The notes under the pieces were generated by a model. That model was not told the origin of the DNA and searched no databases. It worked only from the letters and a program-made list of their open reading frames with translations. Made by a program: the position numbers and the translations under genes. DNA of 64,000 nucleotides from Microdochium bolleyi (Eukaryota; Ascomycota; Sordariomycetes; Xylariales; Microdochiaceae): NCBI GenBank assembly GCA_001566295.1, contig KQ964245.1:3849524-3913523 (forward strand). Direction: 5' to 3'. Below, one piece after another: positions 43,330 through 55,560 of the stretch (within the stretch, counting starts at the first letter, position 1; each line of letters starts with the position of its first letter).

Positions 43330-43819
43330 TTATAAAGAAAGCCGTCTAACAGTAGAAAAGAGTGATGGATTTTGAATGTTATCATGTAATCGGATCGTGA
43401 ATAATCTCCTGTCGGTCTTGAAGGCGTGGGTTTGCCTTGTGACTCATTGCAAGTGCGTTTGCCGACAACGCGTAGAATTGATCACAGGAAGGCCGATTCA
43501 GACTCTGGGAATTGTTATACCAGGATTCAGGAAACCCGAAAAGATTGGGCACATTTGAAGCGTGCTTCACGATACGTACTTGCGCTGCATTATGAGATAG
43601 TGGTGGAGAAGCTGATCGTCGTAGTGCAGTCAGCGCCAGGACGACAAAGGCCCGCTGAGGCCGTTGCGATAACGCTATCAGTGCTGTAAAGTCCCCTACA
43701 AACGTCATTTCTCTGGACCTCCCTCCGAAATCGACCACAGCACATACATCACTACAGTTGCAAGAACAGTCAGGCAGATCGCGCAAGCCTCCTTGCGCAC
43801 GCCGTAACACTATGCCACA
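43330..43819. other. Intergenic between Zn2Cys6 gene and NFKBIL1-like gene
   Basis: 490 bp with short frames only; 3' flank of one plus-strand gene and promoter of the next. Confidence 0.5.
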
Positions 43820-45313
43820 ATGACCACGCGGTCGATGTCGCCTCGGCGGCGACATATTCTGTCCTCAATCAACCCCCAGATCGCACCGGCACGGTCACCT
43901 CGCAGGTCGCGCACGCCGCCGCCGCCCGCGCTGCACTCCGCGTTTCCGAATCAAGGGACAGGCGAAGGCAACAACGCAGGCTCCGGCGCAGGCACGCCTT
44001 TGGATAACGAGCACGAACATCAGCGCGAAGATCATCGCCGAAGGAGACGAAGTGAGGAGAATGCCGAAAACGGTAGTGACGGAGAGCACCACCGGAAGAG
44101 GACGTCCAAGTTCCGCTTCAAGTCCAAGTCCTCGAAGAGCTCAAGCTCGCGACACTACTCATCGTCGCGCCGTCACCGCGGACGTGACTATGACCGCACG
44201 CTGGAGGAGGAGGATAGGGGAGAACAAGACGGCCTCGAACCTCGGCTAGGGCGCGACCCCGATCGAGGGGGTCTGCGTGATCCTGCTGCCTCTCACGGGA
44301 GGGACAGCGCCGACCGTGACCGTTCCGACAATGATCGCGGGGAGGATTCAACGTCTTCCCGCCGTCACGGTCACCGCCATCATCACCGGCGGCATCGCCG
44401 CGACGACGACGACGACGACGACCGCAAAAAAGACGAAGACGACAATGGGAGCGGCAGGCACCGGCACCACCACAGACACAAACGGCGCCGCCATCGCCGC
44501 CACGAAAAAGACCGCACACGCTCCCCAACCCCTCCCAACCCGCACGAACCCCCGCCTCTCGACCCGGAAGCCGCCTTCCGCGAGTCCCTCTTCGACGCGA
44601 TGGCCGACGACGAGGGCGCCGCGTACTGGGAGGCCGTCTACGGGCAGCCGATCCACGTGTACACCCAGCCGTCGATCTTGAATCCTCAGGGCGAGCTCGA
44701 GCAGATGGACGAGGAGGAGTACGCAGCGCACGTGCGCCAGCGGATGTGGGAGAAGACGCACGAGGGCCTGCTCGAGGAGCGCGCGCGGCGCGAGGAGCTG
44801 AGGCGACAAAAGGACAAGGAGCGGGGCGAAGCGGCGAGGCTGACGAGGGAGATGGAGCGCAGCCTGCGGCGCGGGGAGGAGCGGCGGAGGAAGCGGGTGT
44901 GGCAGGACAAGTGGGAGCGATACATTGAGGGTTGGGAGAAGTGGAGCAGCAGCAACAACAACAACCACAACACCAGTCATGAGAATGAGGAAGGCGGCGG
45001 CAGTGGCAGCGGTGGCGGTGGTGGAAGCGCTGATGTGGACTCCATCCCATGGCCCGTCGAGTCCGGGCGGCAGGCAGACATCGAGGCCTCGGCCGTGCGC
45101 GAGTTCTTCGTGACGGCCATCGACCCCACCGACGTTGGCGAGGCAGAGTACCTGGCGCGGCTGAAGAACGAGCGCGTGCGATGGCACCCGGACAAGATAC
45201 AGCAGCGCCTCGGCGGCAAGGTAGATGAGACCGTGATGCGCAATGTCACGGCAGTGTTCCAGGTCGTGGACAAGCTGTGGTCGGACGCACGGTCTGCCTC
45301 GAAGCCGACATGA
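43820..45313 (+). CDS. NFKBIL1-like protein with C-terminal J-like domain
   Basis: Single-exon gene, 497 residues. The first half is low complexity: Ser/Arg/His/Asp-rich with RS-like repeats (KSSKSSSSRHYSSSRRHRGRD) and a seven-Asp run encoded by a GAC repeat near 44402-44422. The second half is a conserved coiled coil rich in Arg and Glu (RQRMWEKTHEGLLEERARREELRRQ) followed by a WERYIEGW stretch. The C-terminus has a J-like helix pair with WHPDK (near 45180-45195), keeping the His-Pro-Asp triad of J-domains. This arrangement matches NF-kappa-B inhibitor-like 1 relatives, which in animals are nuclear and linked to mRNA processing. A nuclear RNA-related role is inferred. Another possibility is an unrelated J-domain co-chaperone. 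Confidence 0.7.
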   Translation: MTTRSMSPRRRHILSSINPQIAPARSPRRSRTPPPPALHSAFPNQGTGEGNNAGSGAGTPLDNEHEHQREDHRRRRRSEENAENGSDGEHHRKRTSKFRFKSKSSKSSSSRHYSSSRRHRGRDYDRTLEEEDRGEQDGLEPRLGRDPDRGGLRDPAASHGRDSADRDRSDNDRGEDSTSSRRHGHRHHHRRHRRDDDDDDDRKKDEDDNGSGRHRHHHRHKRRRHRRHEKDRTRSPTPPNPHEPPPLDPEAAFRESLFDAMADDEGAAYWEAVYGQPIHVYTQPSILNPQGELEQMDEEEYAAHVRQRMWEKTHEGLLEERARREELRRQKDKERGEAARLTREMERSLRRGEERRRKRVWQDKWERYIEGWEKWSSSNNNNHNTSHENEEGGGSGSGGGGGSADVDSIPWPVESGRQADIEASAVREFFVTAIDPTDVGEAEYLARLKNERVRWHPDKIQQRLGGKVDETVMRNVTAVFQVVDKLWSDARSASKPT

Positions 45314-45738
45314 GCGATCAGGTTCTGCGAAAGGCGCTCGTTTGCGTGTTGCAGGAGCCAATAAAGGTACACGAGAGACTCAACAAGATCTGCCAGTGGT
45401 TACACGTAGACAATGATACCCATGGACACTTATGAAAGCTATATCGAGTCACCTTTGGCGTCAAAAGGGTACACTGCGACCCCTGGCCCGGATGCTCCGA
45501 CCATAAATGGAGCAGCGCCCGTGCAGGGCATCCACGACTAATGTCCTGAGAGCACAAAATCGAGTCCATATAATCATGTCAATGCTTGATTATGAATCAC
45601 GTAGGGTACTGAACTATATAGAACAAAGAATGCCGATAGTTCAGGCTGGATATGGCCAACAAAAACACAAAACAAACACAGAACGTCTTTCCAAAACGCC
45701 TCGTGCCATGCCCCTGACCCTTCATGCCTGGAGTCGCC
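45314..45738. other. Convergent 3' region
   Basis: 425 bp between facing stop codons. AT-rich with A-runs near 45660, consistent with 3' UTRs. Confidence 0.5.
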
Positions 45739-48700
45739 TTATTGGCTCTGCTGCAGTATCTTCTGTATCTTCTCGATATCCTCGATGGTGTCATTGAAGA
45801 TCTTCGTCACCGACGTGAGCACCTTCATGCGGTTGTGCTCTCCCCTCGTCTTCCAGATCTTGGCCATCAACTCGCGGGAGATCTGCTCAAGCTGCTCAAT
45901 CGTGCAGCCCGAGGTTCGGGTGGTCAGTTGAAGCAAAAAGAGGTCGGCCGAAGCATCATCCACCTCCACGTATTGGGAAGCAGCTGAGCTTGACTGTGGC
46001 TGTGACTGGGGGCCGTCGTCCGGAACCGGACTATTAAGCAGGTTTGCGACGCTCGCCACCTGAGATGACTTCGCAGCCAGAGGCGAGGCGTTGTGGGCAG
46101 AGCTCTGAGAAAAGTTGTTGTAGCCACGCGCCAGCGCATGTGCTTGAGAGTGTGGCCATTGTTCATCACTCGAGGTGTGCTGTGTCAATGGCTGTGTGTC
46201 GGGGATTTGCTCGCCAGGGCTAGAGTGCTCCCCATGGTGGCCGTTTGTCAATTGAGTGCTGAAGTCAGAGGAGCGGTTGGAGGGATCCGACGTTTTGGTG
46301 GTCGACGCATCGTTGGCCAGTGCGGAAGGCGACACGCCAGGTGGAAGCGCTTGAACTGCAGACCTCTGGGAAAGCTGAGTGTCGGCTCCGGCAGTCGCAC
46401 GCGCAGACAAATCGACAGGACGCTGCTCGATGCGTGGCCATTGAGATGGTGGTTGCATCGCAACATTTCCATGAACCTGGTCCGCGTCTGTCATCTGCGT
46501 GTCCTCGCCAGCCACTGCTCCAAGTGACGCAGTTACATCTCCAGATAACGCTCCTGGGGCTGGGGATGGCGAGTCTTCGTCCATGCCGTTGGGTAGATCT
46601 CCAATGACCTGGAAATGAGCTGTTGTCGTGTTCAGCCGGGGCGGCTGCGGGTTCTGCGAGTCATTGACTTGTGCAGAATCCACGACAGATTGCATTGCTG
46701 CCTTCTTGCGTCGTCGCTCTATGCGGATTGCACGTCGTTCTTGCTCTTTACGAAACTCGCCCTCCCAGTCGGTGGTGACATTGTCGTTGTTGAATTTCGT
46801 GTTGACGTCCTGAATGTCCACTTCGACATTTGACAGAAGTTCGGAGGCCTTCAGAATCCTTTGCTTGTCAATACCATGTGCCTTGGCATCGTGGTCTAGA
46901 GCGTAGATGTCGCGCAAGAAGGCAAATGGGCTGATGTAGTAGCCGTTGGCGAGGCGCTCTTCGATCACGACGATATCCATGTTGTAGTAAAACTTGCCGG
47001 TCGCCGTCTCCCGAAGCACGTTGGTTCCTTTCGTGTCTTGGTCGATCTCATAAGGACGGGGAAGCCCGGCGATGTCGGCTGAAACATAGTTTGGATCCTG
47101 CTCCGCAAACAGATACTCGAATTGCGCAGGCATCAACACAGGATTTCTGAACAACCGGTACTTGCGGTTGATTTGGTCCATGATGGGCTGAAGGTTGACT
47201 TTCAGCAGGTTCAGGAGTCGTCGGTAGTCCAAGCTCGCTTTCCGCATTTCTTCTTTGGTCAGCTTCTTGGGCGGAGGCGGAGGGGCGACTGGGAGCGTCT
47301 CGAGGATGCGCTTCTTTCGGTCCACGGGATTCGGGAAATCTTTGGGCGAGCGCCGGATATGGTCGATGATCCTTGCAAAATACTCTTGCCGGTTTTCCTT
47401 GAGGACAATTAGCACAGGGGTCACATTGCGGGATTCAGGTTCTCTTCCTTACCTTTGTTGGGCGTGCAATATCCAGAACGTTTGCCTTAGAGAAGCCAAA
47501 GAGTTCCTTTACGAGTTCTGCGTCCAATTGCGAAGAGTCCTTGTCTGCAGTTGCAAGTAACATCACAGGATCTGTAGGCTGGAGCGAACGGAGCAGAGTG
47601 AGAAAGGTCTCCAGGCCGTCTCCGGTTCTCGCCAGCGCGTTGTACCAGACGTCGACGTTTGGTATGAAGATAACACTTGGCTGATGCCTCTTGACCTCCT
47701 TGAAGAGACTCAGGATCTTCTCTTCCACTTTCTGTGGTTCTTGTCAGCTTTGTCTTCGTTTCACTCGTCAATGGGGGTTAACGTACCCCTACGTCGCCGA
47801 CCACTGTGGCCAGGTCGAAGCTTTGGACATGCACGCCCTCAAGATGATGGAGCAGTGCCGGGCCGATATAGGACTGGCCCATCCCCGCGGCACCACTGAT
47901 CAAGAGCCGGGGGCGGAATGTTTGCGATCGCTCAAATTCTTCGAATAGAGCTTCGCGCCCGTGTCCGAAATCCTCATCGTCGTAGGGCTCCAGCATAGCC
48001 TCCTCCAAAGCAGTCGCCTTCTTCGCTCGTGGCAGCACGGCATCAAGTGCCTCCTTCATCGCACCGACCTGCTTTCTAAGCAGTGGCTCAATGACCTTGG
48101 GTAGAGGAGCGGCTCCACTGGTTGATGACCTCTGGGAGGAGGCAATGATCTTTCTCTTGGCAATAACGAAGTCAGACATCTGCACATGGATCTTGCTTGG
48201 ATCCACTAGCAGCTGCTCGCTTGTCATGTAGATCTGTGGATATGTCCTCTGAATGGCATTGAGGCCGGCCTCAGTGCAGAGTGACCGCAGATCTGCACCA
48301 CCGTATCCCTTGGTTTCCTTTGCGAGAGACTGCTTGAAATCCCCAGACAATCCCCAGTCTTTTGTGTGAATGTCAAGGATGGATTTCCTAGCCTCGACAT
48401 CAGGCAGGGGGAAGTAGAACTCTCGATCAAACCGCCCAGGACGGCGCAGGGCCGGGTCGATGTTGTCAGGGCGGTTCGTCGCTCCAATGACGATGACTTG
48501 CCCGCGGCCATCCATGCCGTCCATGAGGGCGAGGAGAGTAGAGACAATGGATGCATGAATCTGTTCTTGCTTGCTAGACCGCACTGGTGCGAGGCCGTCG
48601 ATCTCGTCGAAGAAGATGATGCTAGGCTGAGTCTTCCTAGCCTCCTCGAACAGGAGGCGAAGTTGTTTCTCGGCTTCACCAACCCACTTGCTCAGAGCGT

Positions 48701-50687
48701 CAGCGCCCTTTCGCATGTAGAAAGATATCTTCTTGCCGCCAAAACCGATGGAATTGGCAAGGGCGCGAGCCAACAAGGTTTTACCAGTTCCAGGAGGTCC
48801 GTGAAACAGAACACCTCTTGGAGGCGTAATCTTCAGGTTGAGGAAGAGCTGGGGATAGAGTAGAGGCAGCTGAACCATCTCCTTGAGCTGGTCAATGTGA
48901 TTCTCCATGCCACCAACTTGACTGAAGTCAACAGACATATCAACGCCTAGCGGGTCGGCATCCGCCAAAGCCTTGCGATCCTTGATCTTGCCAACGTTCG
49001 GGCCGGCAGCACCTGCGGTGTGTAAGATTGCAGGGTGAGTGGCTGCTGTAGGCGTCATTCCCACGCCAACATTAGCACCAGCTCGTTCGGCGCCTTCATC
49101 GTCACTGCTGTCAGGGTCCGCACCACCGGCAGCCTCGAACGCTCCTGTACCCCACGGTCCATTGAACAAGGCACCCTTGGACAGGTCGACACCACCAAAG
49201 GGGCCGGCGAGAGATAGGAGACTGTGATCCCAGCCGCTTGCAGCAGTAGCACGACCGCGGCGACGAGCCGGAGTTGGTACGTTATTGTCCTCATCTTCCT
49301 GCAAATTAATTTGGTTGAGCGCCGGTATTGTGTAGTTAACCGGTGCCCGGATGCGCTTGCTGGGAACTGTCAGATGAGGTTCAGGTGTACGCTGTCGTCG
49401 TCTCCGAGGTCGATCTGCCTTTAGTTCTTCGAGTTCGTCCGCCAGCTCGTCAGGATCGAGCTCGACATCTGACTCTTCGCGGATCCGCGACCTCCGAGAA
49501 TTCCTGCTTTTCGCTCTCGAGCTTTTGCGCCCACGCGTGGGAGTCGACGATTCGTCATCCTCCTCTATGTTGTCTTTGGCAAGCTCGTCGTCAGAGCCAT
49601 CATCGTGATCTTCGCCGACCTCGTTCGGATCGAAATCGCTACTTGGCTCTGCCAGAGACTTCTTGTTGGCGCGTGAGCCGCGTGTGAGCCGGCCTCTAGT
49701 TGCAGGCTTTTCGGGGGAGTCGAGCGGAGCTTCCTCTACTGCCGCGCCTCCAGTCGCGCCACTGCGAGACCCACGAGTGCGTCGCTGGATGGGCATCTCG
49801 TCGTCTTCATCCGCATCAGCATCTTCCTCGACCGTATTCATCGGCTCGTCCTCGGCGTCGATGGGGTCAACCACTACATCTGCATGCTCATTGCCGTCAT
49901 TGTCGACATGGTCTACAGCAAGAGCATCCCGCATTATTTCAGGATCATCACCTTCTTGCTCCTGGCGACTACCTTCCTGGGTAGCTTCCTCGATAACCGA
50001 AGGAGGCCTCTGAAGACCCTTCCCACCACGAGTAGCGCGAGTGGCTCGTCCTCCAGCTTCTGGACTTCTGCTTCGAGACACTTTCGCTGGCAGGGCATGC
50101 TTGCCAGAGTTCGAAAGCTCGACCATTTCTTCCTCGCGGTCCACAGTGTTTGAGCGTGTGGCTCTCTTGAAGGTACTAGCAGCCTCTCTCGAGGCACCGC
50201 GTGTCGTCCTAGTGTTCTTCATGGCAGATGGAGGTACCTTGAGCTTAATGATTTTGGTCAATCTGCCCTTGTTCTTTTTGGGGGTCTCGCCGAGTTCGTC
50301 CTTGTCGGTCTCCTCGGCAGCAGCGTCCTCGTCCTCGGAGCTCTCCTTGTAAGTTTGTCGGCGAGTTGCAGTCTTCCTCATACGGCGGCCAGTGGATGCA
50401 TTGACAGCCTCTTCGTCGTCTTCTTCCTCGTCGTCGTCTTCAATGAAAGACCCTCCGTCTTCGCTGTCTTCAAGGATCTCGTCTTCGTCGTCATCGATGT
50501 CCGAACCTCTATATCTGCCGGCCCGTCGTTCTCCACGTGACGACTTCTTCGCGGGTCGTGCCTGGCGTGAACGTTTTCGACTGGAGGGACTGGGACGGTC
50601 TGCGCTGGGGTCGAAGTTCTCGTCTTCCGAGTCGGATTTATTGGGATCAAAGTCGAGGATATTGTCGCGCTTCCGCTTAGAAGGCAT
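45739..50687 (-). CDS. yta7: Bromodomain-containing AAA ATPase (Yta7/ATAD2 family)
   Basis: Nuclear hexameric ATPase that acts on histone H3-H4 and shapes nucleosome density. Three exons, 50687-47787, 47731-47453 and 47397-45739, give about 1,612 residues. The N-terminal 560 residues are acidic and basic low-complexity sequence. AAA1 is complete: GPPGTGKT (about 630), FFDEIDG (about 692) and the RRPGRFDREF arginine-finger region. AAA2 is degenerate: its Walker A reads GAAGMGQS, with Gln for the ATP-binding Lys, as expected for this family. A bromodomain follows (about 1120-1235; LLNLLKVNLQPIMDQI, YYNMDIVVIEERLANGYY). The C-terminal 300 residues are Gln/Ser-rich, ending in a short coiled coil. 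The frame opens earlier, but only a GTG lies there, so MPSKRKRDN at 50687 is the start. Confidence 0.93.
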
Positions 50688-53016
50688 CTTGGCTGACAGG
50701 ACTGGCTCTACAGCGAAGCCAATGCTCACTTGACTTGAGTGAGCTTTGTCCCGGGTGGGCCAACGGTACGTCGGGCGTTCCGATGGATTGATGTGACGAC
50801 AGAAACTCGAGAACCTATTCTGTCAACAGCGAACAGAGCCAGTCAGCCTGTGGTTCCTTCACCATCTACTACTGTGGGCAAAATCTTGTGGGACAATGGC
50901 TGCTGGGGGCTACAGTCACGAGTGCGCCGGTCTTGATGTCGTTGGCTAGCTTACCCGCCTCGTGCCGGTCTCCCGGGGCGAGGTATGAACATGACTTACA
51001 ATGCGATCACCGGTCACAACAATGTGTTGCGCAGCTACTCCATCTGTTGTGGGCCTTGTGTCTAGAGGACTTGCAGCTTTCGATTCCTTCGGGCAAGAAG
51101 GATGAAGTCGTGTTTGAGTGGTGATGCGATGTCAAAGAGGCAAATCCAGGGCGTGAAAGCGGTGCGACCGAGGTGATTTTGCTGCGGACGACGTGAGGGA
51201 CAGGCACGAGTGCAAAAGGTCGGCTGGCGTGATGAAACGCGAAGACTGTGGTGTGGACCGATCGAACGGGCAACGAGCGGCAAGTTAGACGGTGCCAGAA
51301 CGGAAACCGATTGTCGCGATAACCTGGAGTGCGATCTCGACGAATGGTCTGGTGTGAGGCCGAGAGCATGGGAGCGTGAATGGGTGGTGGTGGCCGGAGC
51401 TGGACGACTCGAGTGGAGGGCGCTGTGCCTGTCCTCGCGCGCGTGTCGGGTCTTGCCTGGCCTGGTTGCGACTGCCTGTCCCTGACGTGAAATTGTACGA
51501 GCCCTGCACCCAATCAGAGAACCTGCTGGAGCTCCAGAGGCGGGTCTGCGCGCCGAAGCATGACCCACACGTCCGGACAGCGCCCCGCCCAGCGCCCAAT
51601 TGTCCACCATAATTGCCCATCGTTTCCTGCTCAGTTCCCGTGCACGCCCGGTCGCAACCTCTTCAAGATGTCAACTGAAACGCAACTCAGCAAGTCATGA
51701 ATCCTCCCAATCCATGATTTACTTCGCGCTTCTGGAATATTTGACTCGTATCTGCTCCATTCCTGCGCATCTGGACCTGCGTTGACTGATGTGGTCCACC
51801 TCTGGTCGACATGCAACCTGGCGCGTATGCAGCTCCGGGCTTCAGCATTTGCAGCTCCGGGCCCGGCACTCGATATCTCGTCTCCGCCGGCGCTCCCGTC
51901 GCGGCTCACGGCCTCGGATCAGCCCTGCCATCCCGGACCATCGACGGTGCCGGGCGGGGGCCACACGGAAGATGCCAAGTCGGCCTCTTCGTGCACACAA
52001 GCGGTGCAGTTACTTAGTCAGCACAGACGAGGAGTGGGGCATTGCCCCCTGACACCCCATGACAACGACGACGAACACGACCTACCCACACGTACGCATA
52101 TTCTGAGGAATTCAATTACTACCCTAGGGTCGTTCGCGGTCTCTCGATCTGCTCGAGCAAAACCAGTTCATGTTTCAAGCTTGCTCCCAGATTCCCAGCC
52201 CGACGGTCACAGGTATATGTCGTTGACTCAGTCGCGTTCTCGTGCTTCCTAAGGGTACTGACCAAAATCCACAACTGCGAGTCTCTTTCCACAGGTCACG
52301 GTCCGTATGGCTTATCTGCATGGCTGTGTGATGTGCGGTTGAGACTCGTGGAGATGCCATAATTCATGACCGCACTTTCACTCATGTCTTGACCGGAGGT
52401 TTCGTCCTGCTCGGTGACGAGTTTGGGATGTAGAAGCCCCGCACAAGAAGGCAGCCACTGGGGTAGGTGCTCATGTTACACACGTAGGGCTGGGTTCAAG
52501 TGGCCATAGAGGCCCAGATCGCCTGCAAGTTGACAGCCCTGCGCATCGCCAAGATGAGACTCGCTGTGGGCCACTGGCCACCCTCCCCGCGCAGGCAAAT
52601 CAAGTTTGCTGCAGTCTGGATAGTATGAAATTGAACCGTTGGCAAGCCACGAGACCAGCACGCCCATATACCCAGCTGCTGTGGCTGGCCTATTCGTGTG
52701 AGGGTGTCCTCGTGGCACTTTGGTAGTGTCCGCTCGGGATTGATCCGACCAGCACTGAGTATATCCCTCCCGCTCTCCATCTTTCACGAGTTTGGGTTCT
52801 CGTTCCATCTGTATTGTCAGCTTCGCAGTCTTCGTTGCCAGTACGCTGCCTTGAAGCTTCTCTACCTCGGATCCAACCAGCTTCACAGATTCAGCACCAC
52901 GCTCAGTCAAGACACAAGCGACCAGACACTTTGCCCTCTTTGTATTGTGATTCTGCCGATCAGTCCGGATTATCGACACTTCTCAGTAACTGCGACAAGA
53001 TATACAGCTTTCACGA
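50688..53016. other. Long intergenic region upstream of yta7 and the 53-kb gene
   Basis: 2.3 kb between divergent genes. Many GC-biased frames overlap without family features. A CCAAT sequence is present near 51510. Nothing else recognised. Confidence 0.45.
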
Positions 53017-53566
53017 ATGGCGTCCCCAAACAGAACTTCGTCACTGCCGCCACTGAGCGTCCCTGCCAATGCTGCAAATCATACCGCCCATACCCGGTGT
53101 AACCAGCCAAACAAGAACAAGGTGAGCGAATCCCTGTCCCAGCAATTCTGAGCTAGTCAGATGTCTTCATCATGAGGTTCCACATCTCTATCAGGATGCG
53201 TACTGATCAAGCGTCTCCTCACAGTCTCACGTGCGCCCAAGTCTCTCGGGCTGGATCCGCAGCTCAACCCGGAGGTCTTCCGAGGGCAGCGGCCAGCAAG
53301 ACCAGCAGAGCCGCAAGACATCGTCGTCTTCGACCGCATCACGATCCTTGACGCTCTCGCCGGTGGCGACTCCTTCTCTAGACTCTGGCGGCGGTCTCAG
53401 ATCGCCCACCCGCCACAGCACCACTTCTTCGCCCACAACGAACGTATACACGCACTGTGGCCGTCATACGGACCAGTTTCTGTTTGGTGGGCGATCGATG
53501 TCTGACTTTTGGAAGTCGGCCTTCGTGGAGGGCGAGAACAGGACGGACAGGAAGAACAAGAACTAG
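53017..53566 (+). CDS. Small two-exon protein, function unknown
   Basis: Exon 1 is 53017-53121 (35 codons, starting MASPNRTSSLPPLS) and exon 2 is 53225-53566, together 148 residues. The donor GTGAGC and acceptor CTCACAG keep phase 0, so the Ser/Pro-rich N-terminus runs directly into SHVRPSLSGWIRSS. The middle is Ser/Thr-rich and likely phosphorylated and disordered. The C-terminal segment NVYTHCGRHTDQFLFGGRSMSDFW is compact, with Gly, aromatic and charged residues, and is probably the conserved functional part; I recall similar endings in small Sordariomycete proteins but cannot name a family. There is no signal peptide or membrane helix. Exon 1 is short and easily missed. Confidence 0.6.
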
Positions 53567-55119
53567 GAACAAGTATGAAGGAAGGTTGGTCTTAAATTTG
53601 ACCGTTCGCCCGTCTGTTCAAAGAGTTGGCTTTGGAAGGGCCTGGTTGTATCTTATTGCTGAGCATGGCCTGTGTGCGGTTCTTCTTCGCTTGTTGCTCG
53701 CTTCGACCAAATTTCTTGACCATGGTCTGATTAGGTGCACTGATCCCCAGGGCCTAGACCGTGGGTAACAAGCCTCGCGTCGCTCGTAGTCGGCAATATG
53801 TTTTCGTGTCTGCTTTATTCTGTTGACATAGCCCGGCTATTCTGCCAGAGAATACTGCTCAGGGTTGTGAAATGTCACGAAATAAAAGGCTCGGACACAT
53901 CGACGTATCATAACAAATGGAAGAACAATCAAATCTCGACCAGGACTTGCAGGAAAATACGCGTAGGCTTGCTATGGGCCGTTTAGAATTCAGCAAAGGA
54001 AAGAAGGGAAAACCAATACGAAGAAAATAGTGATAAAGCTCGGCGGTGATCATGGTAGTGGCCATATTGTCTTGGGATCTTGCTCAAATTGGGCCATGTT
54101 CTCCGGTCCAATCGTGATTCTTTAGTAGCCATCATTTTTGTTCTGATGTTTTCACCTATTCGACCTTCTGTTCAAATGCGCCCCGTACTGTTCTCCGTAA
54201 TGGCCACGGGATTGTAGTATTCAGTTTAAAGACCTTAAATTCTAAGCACTCCTGTGGGTTGATTCCCTGTCTTCAATGTTCCCAGTTCTGCCGCTTGGCC
54301 TATCTAATAGTTCGTCCAAAGTCCAGATGCCCCAGACTTTCGTGCAATGAGGAAGCCACGTCTTGCTTGCAACCCTGCTATCTTGGCAAGGCTTACACCA
54401 CTGAACATAGGCAATCCCAAAATCTTTCTTGAATTAATCAGACTAGACACGACTCAGAGTATCGTTACATGTTGCCTCTATAGAGCCGAGTGGTCATTTC
54501 TTTTCCAGCGTTGCCATCCGTCCGGAGAAGAGATGCAAAACAACAGGATAGACGAGAGAAGAATGATCCTGGGACAAAGAAAGTATTTACAAAAGGGAAG
54601 ATATGCATGTCCAGTTGTCCATATTGTAACTCTCGAGCCGTCTCGAGCCCCGAGGTCTAAGTGATAAACGTGCAAAAATTACACATATCTGCACCATGAG
54701 CTTACAGCAGTGAGATGTGGGTGATGTATTTTGTGTTGCGAACCGCCATGGCATATCGATCTGCTGGACTATTGAGGGACTGTAGGACCGTTGTCCACTC
54801 CAACCTGGGTTCCCGTTTTGAATTCGCAGTATTTGAGAGGGCAATGACAACTAGGCAGCGCTATGATATATACGAGATAGGCGAGTCAGGCTGTTTCTTG
54901 AATTATTATGCTCGCTATATCTTGAAACAGTTTTTTCCGCACCCGCCCAATTCCGGTGAAGAGTCTCCAGTTTTGGGAAACCACACGATGTCTCTTCAGC
55001 GTGGCACTAATGCTGAGCAACGACCTAGGGGAGCCGCAGAAGTCATGCGTGTACGCTTTCACGCTGAAGTACACCACGCGGAAGCATGCTCCTCTACGCG
55101 TGTATATCTATTAGAGCAT

Positions 55120-55560
55120 CGCCCGGGTGCAACCGCCAAGAGCCGCGGGCCACTGGCAGAACATGATCGAAACAAAGGGCCCGTTGGGCCTACAAAGGCG
55201 TAAGGTTCGAACACAAAGAAAAAACCGCGCGTACAGGGCCTACACAAAAGTGGCAGCCCGTAGTGTCTCTCCAAAAGACATGTTAGTTCCGGGCTAGCAC
55301 GACCGAAACCTCGGGAAACCAAGAGAATAGGAACCAATAACGGTCTGCCAACGGGAGAATAGAAGCCTCGATAGGCCGGAGTCCCGGGAGGGCGCCAAAC
55401 CGGACCGGGGCAAGAGCACTCGTCCCGGCGTTTGAAAGGACCCGCTAATGCAGGCGATCGAACTAATACGAGGTTTAAAGGAAGGGCGGGCCCCCTAAGG
55501 GCAGAGCTGCGGTTCTTGTGTTGGCCGTTCAAGTGAAACGCCGCGTGACGAGAGGCATGT
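55120..55560. other. GC-rich block of atypical composition, possible repeat remnant
   Basis: The block differs from its AT-richer left flank. One minus-strand frame (55532-55059) stays open for 157 codons but is Pro/Arg/Leu-rich without a recognisable domain. A ggttcgaac sequence at 55204-55212 resembles an RNA polymerase III B box, but no matching A box or cloverleaf was found. It could be a decayed SINE, another mobile-element fragment or simply a GC-rich island. Confidence 0.25.

Noticed and set aside
44348..45361. 337-codon minus-strand frame
   Set aside because: Antisense shadow of the low-complexity and coiled-coil part of the NFKBIL1-like gene.
55204..55212. ggttcgaac as a tRNA gene B box
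   Set aside because: No A box at the right distance and no cloverleaf on either strand.
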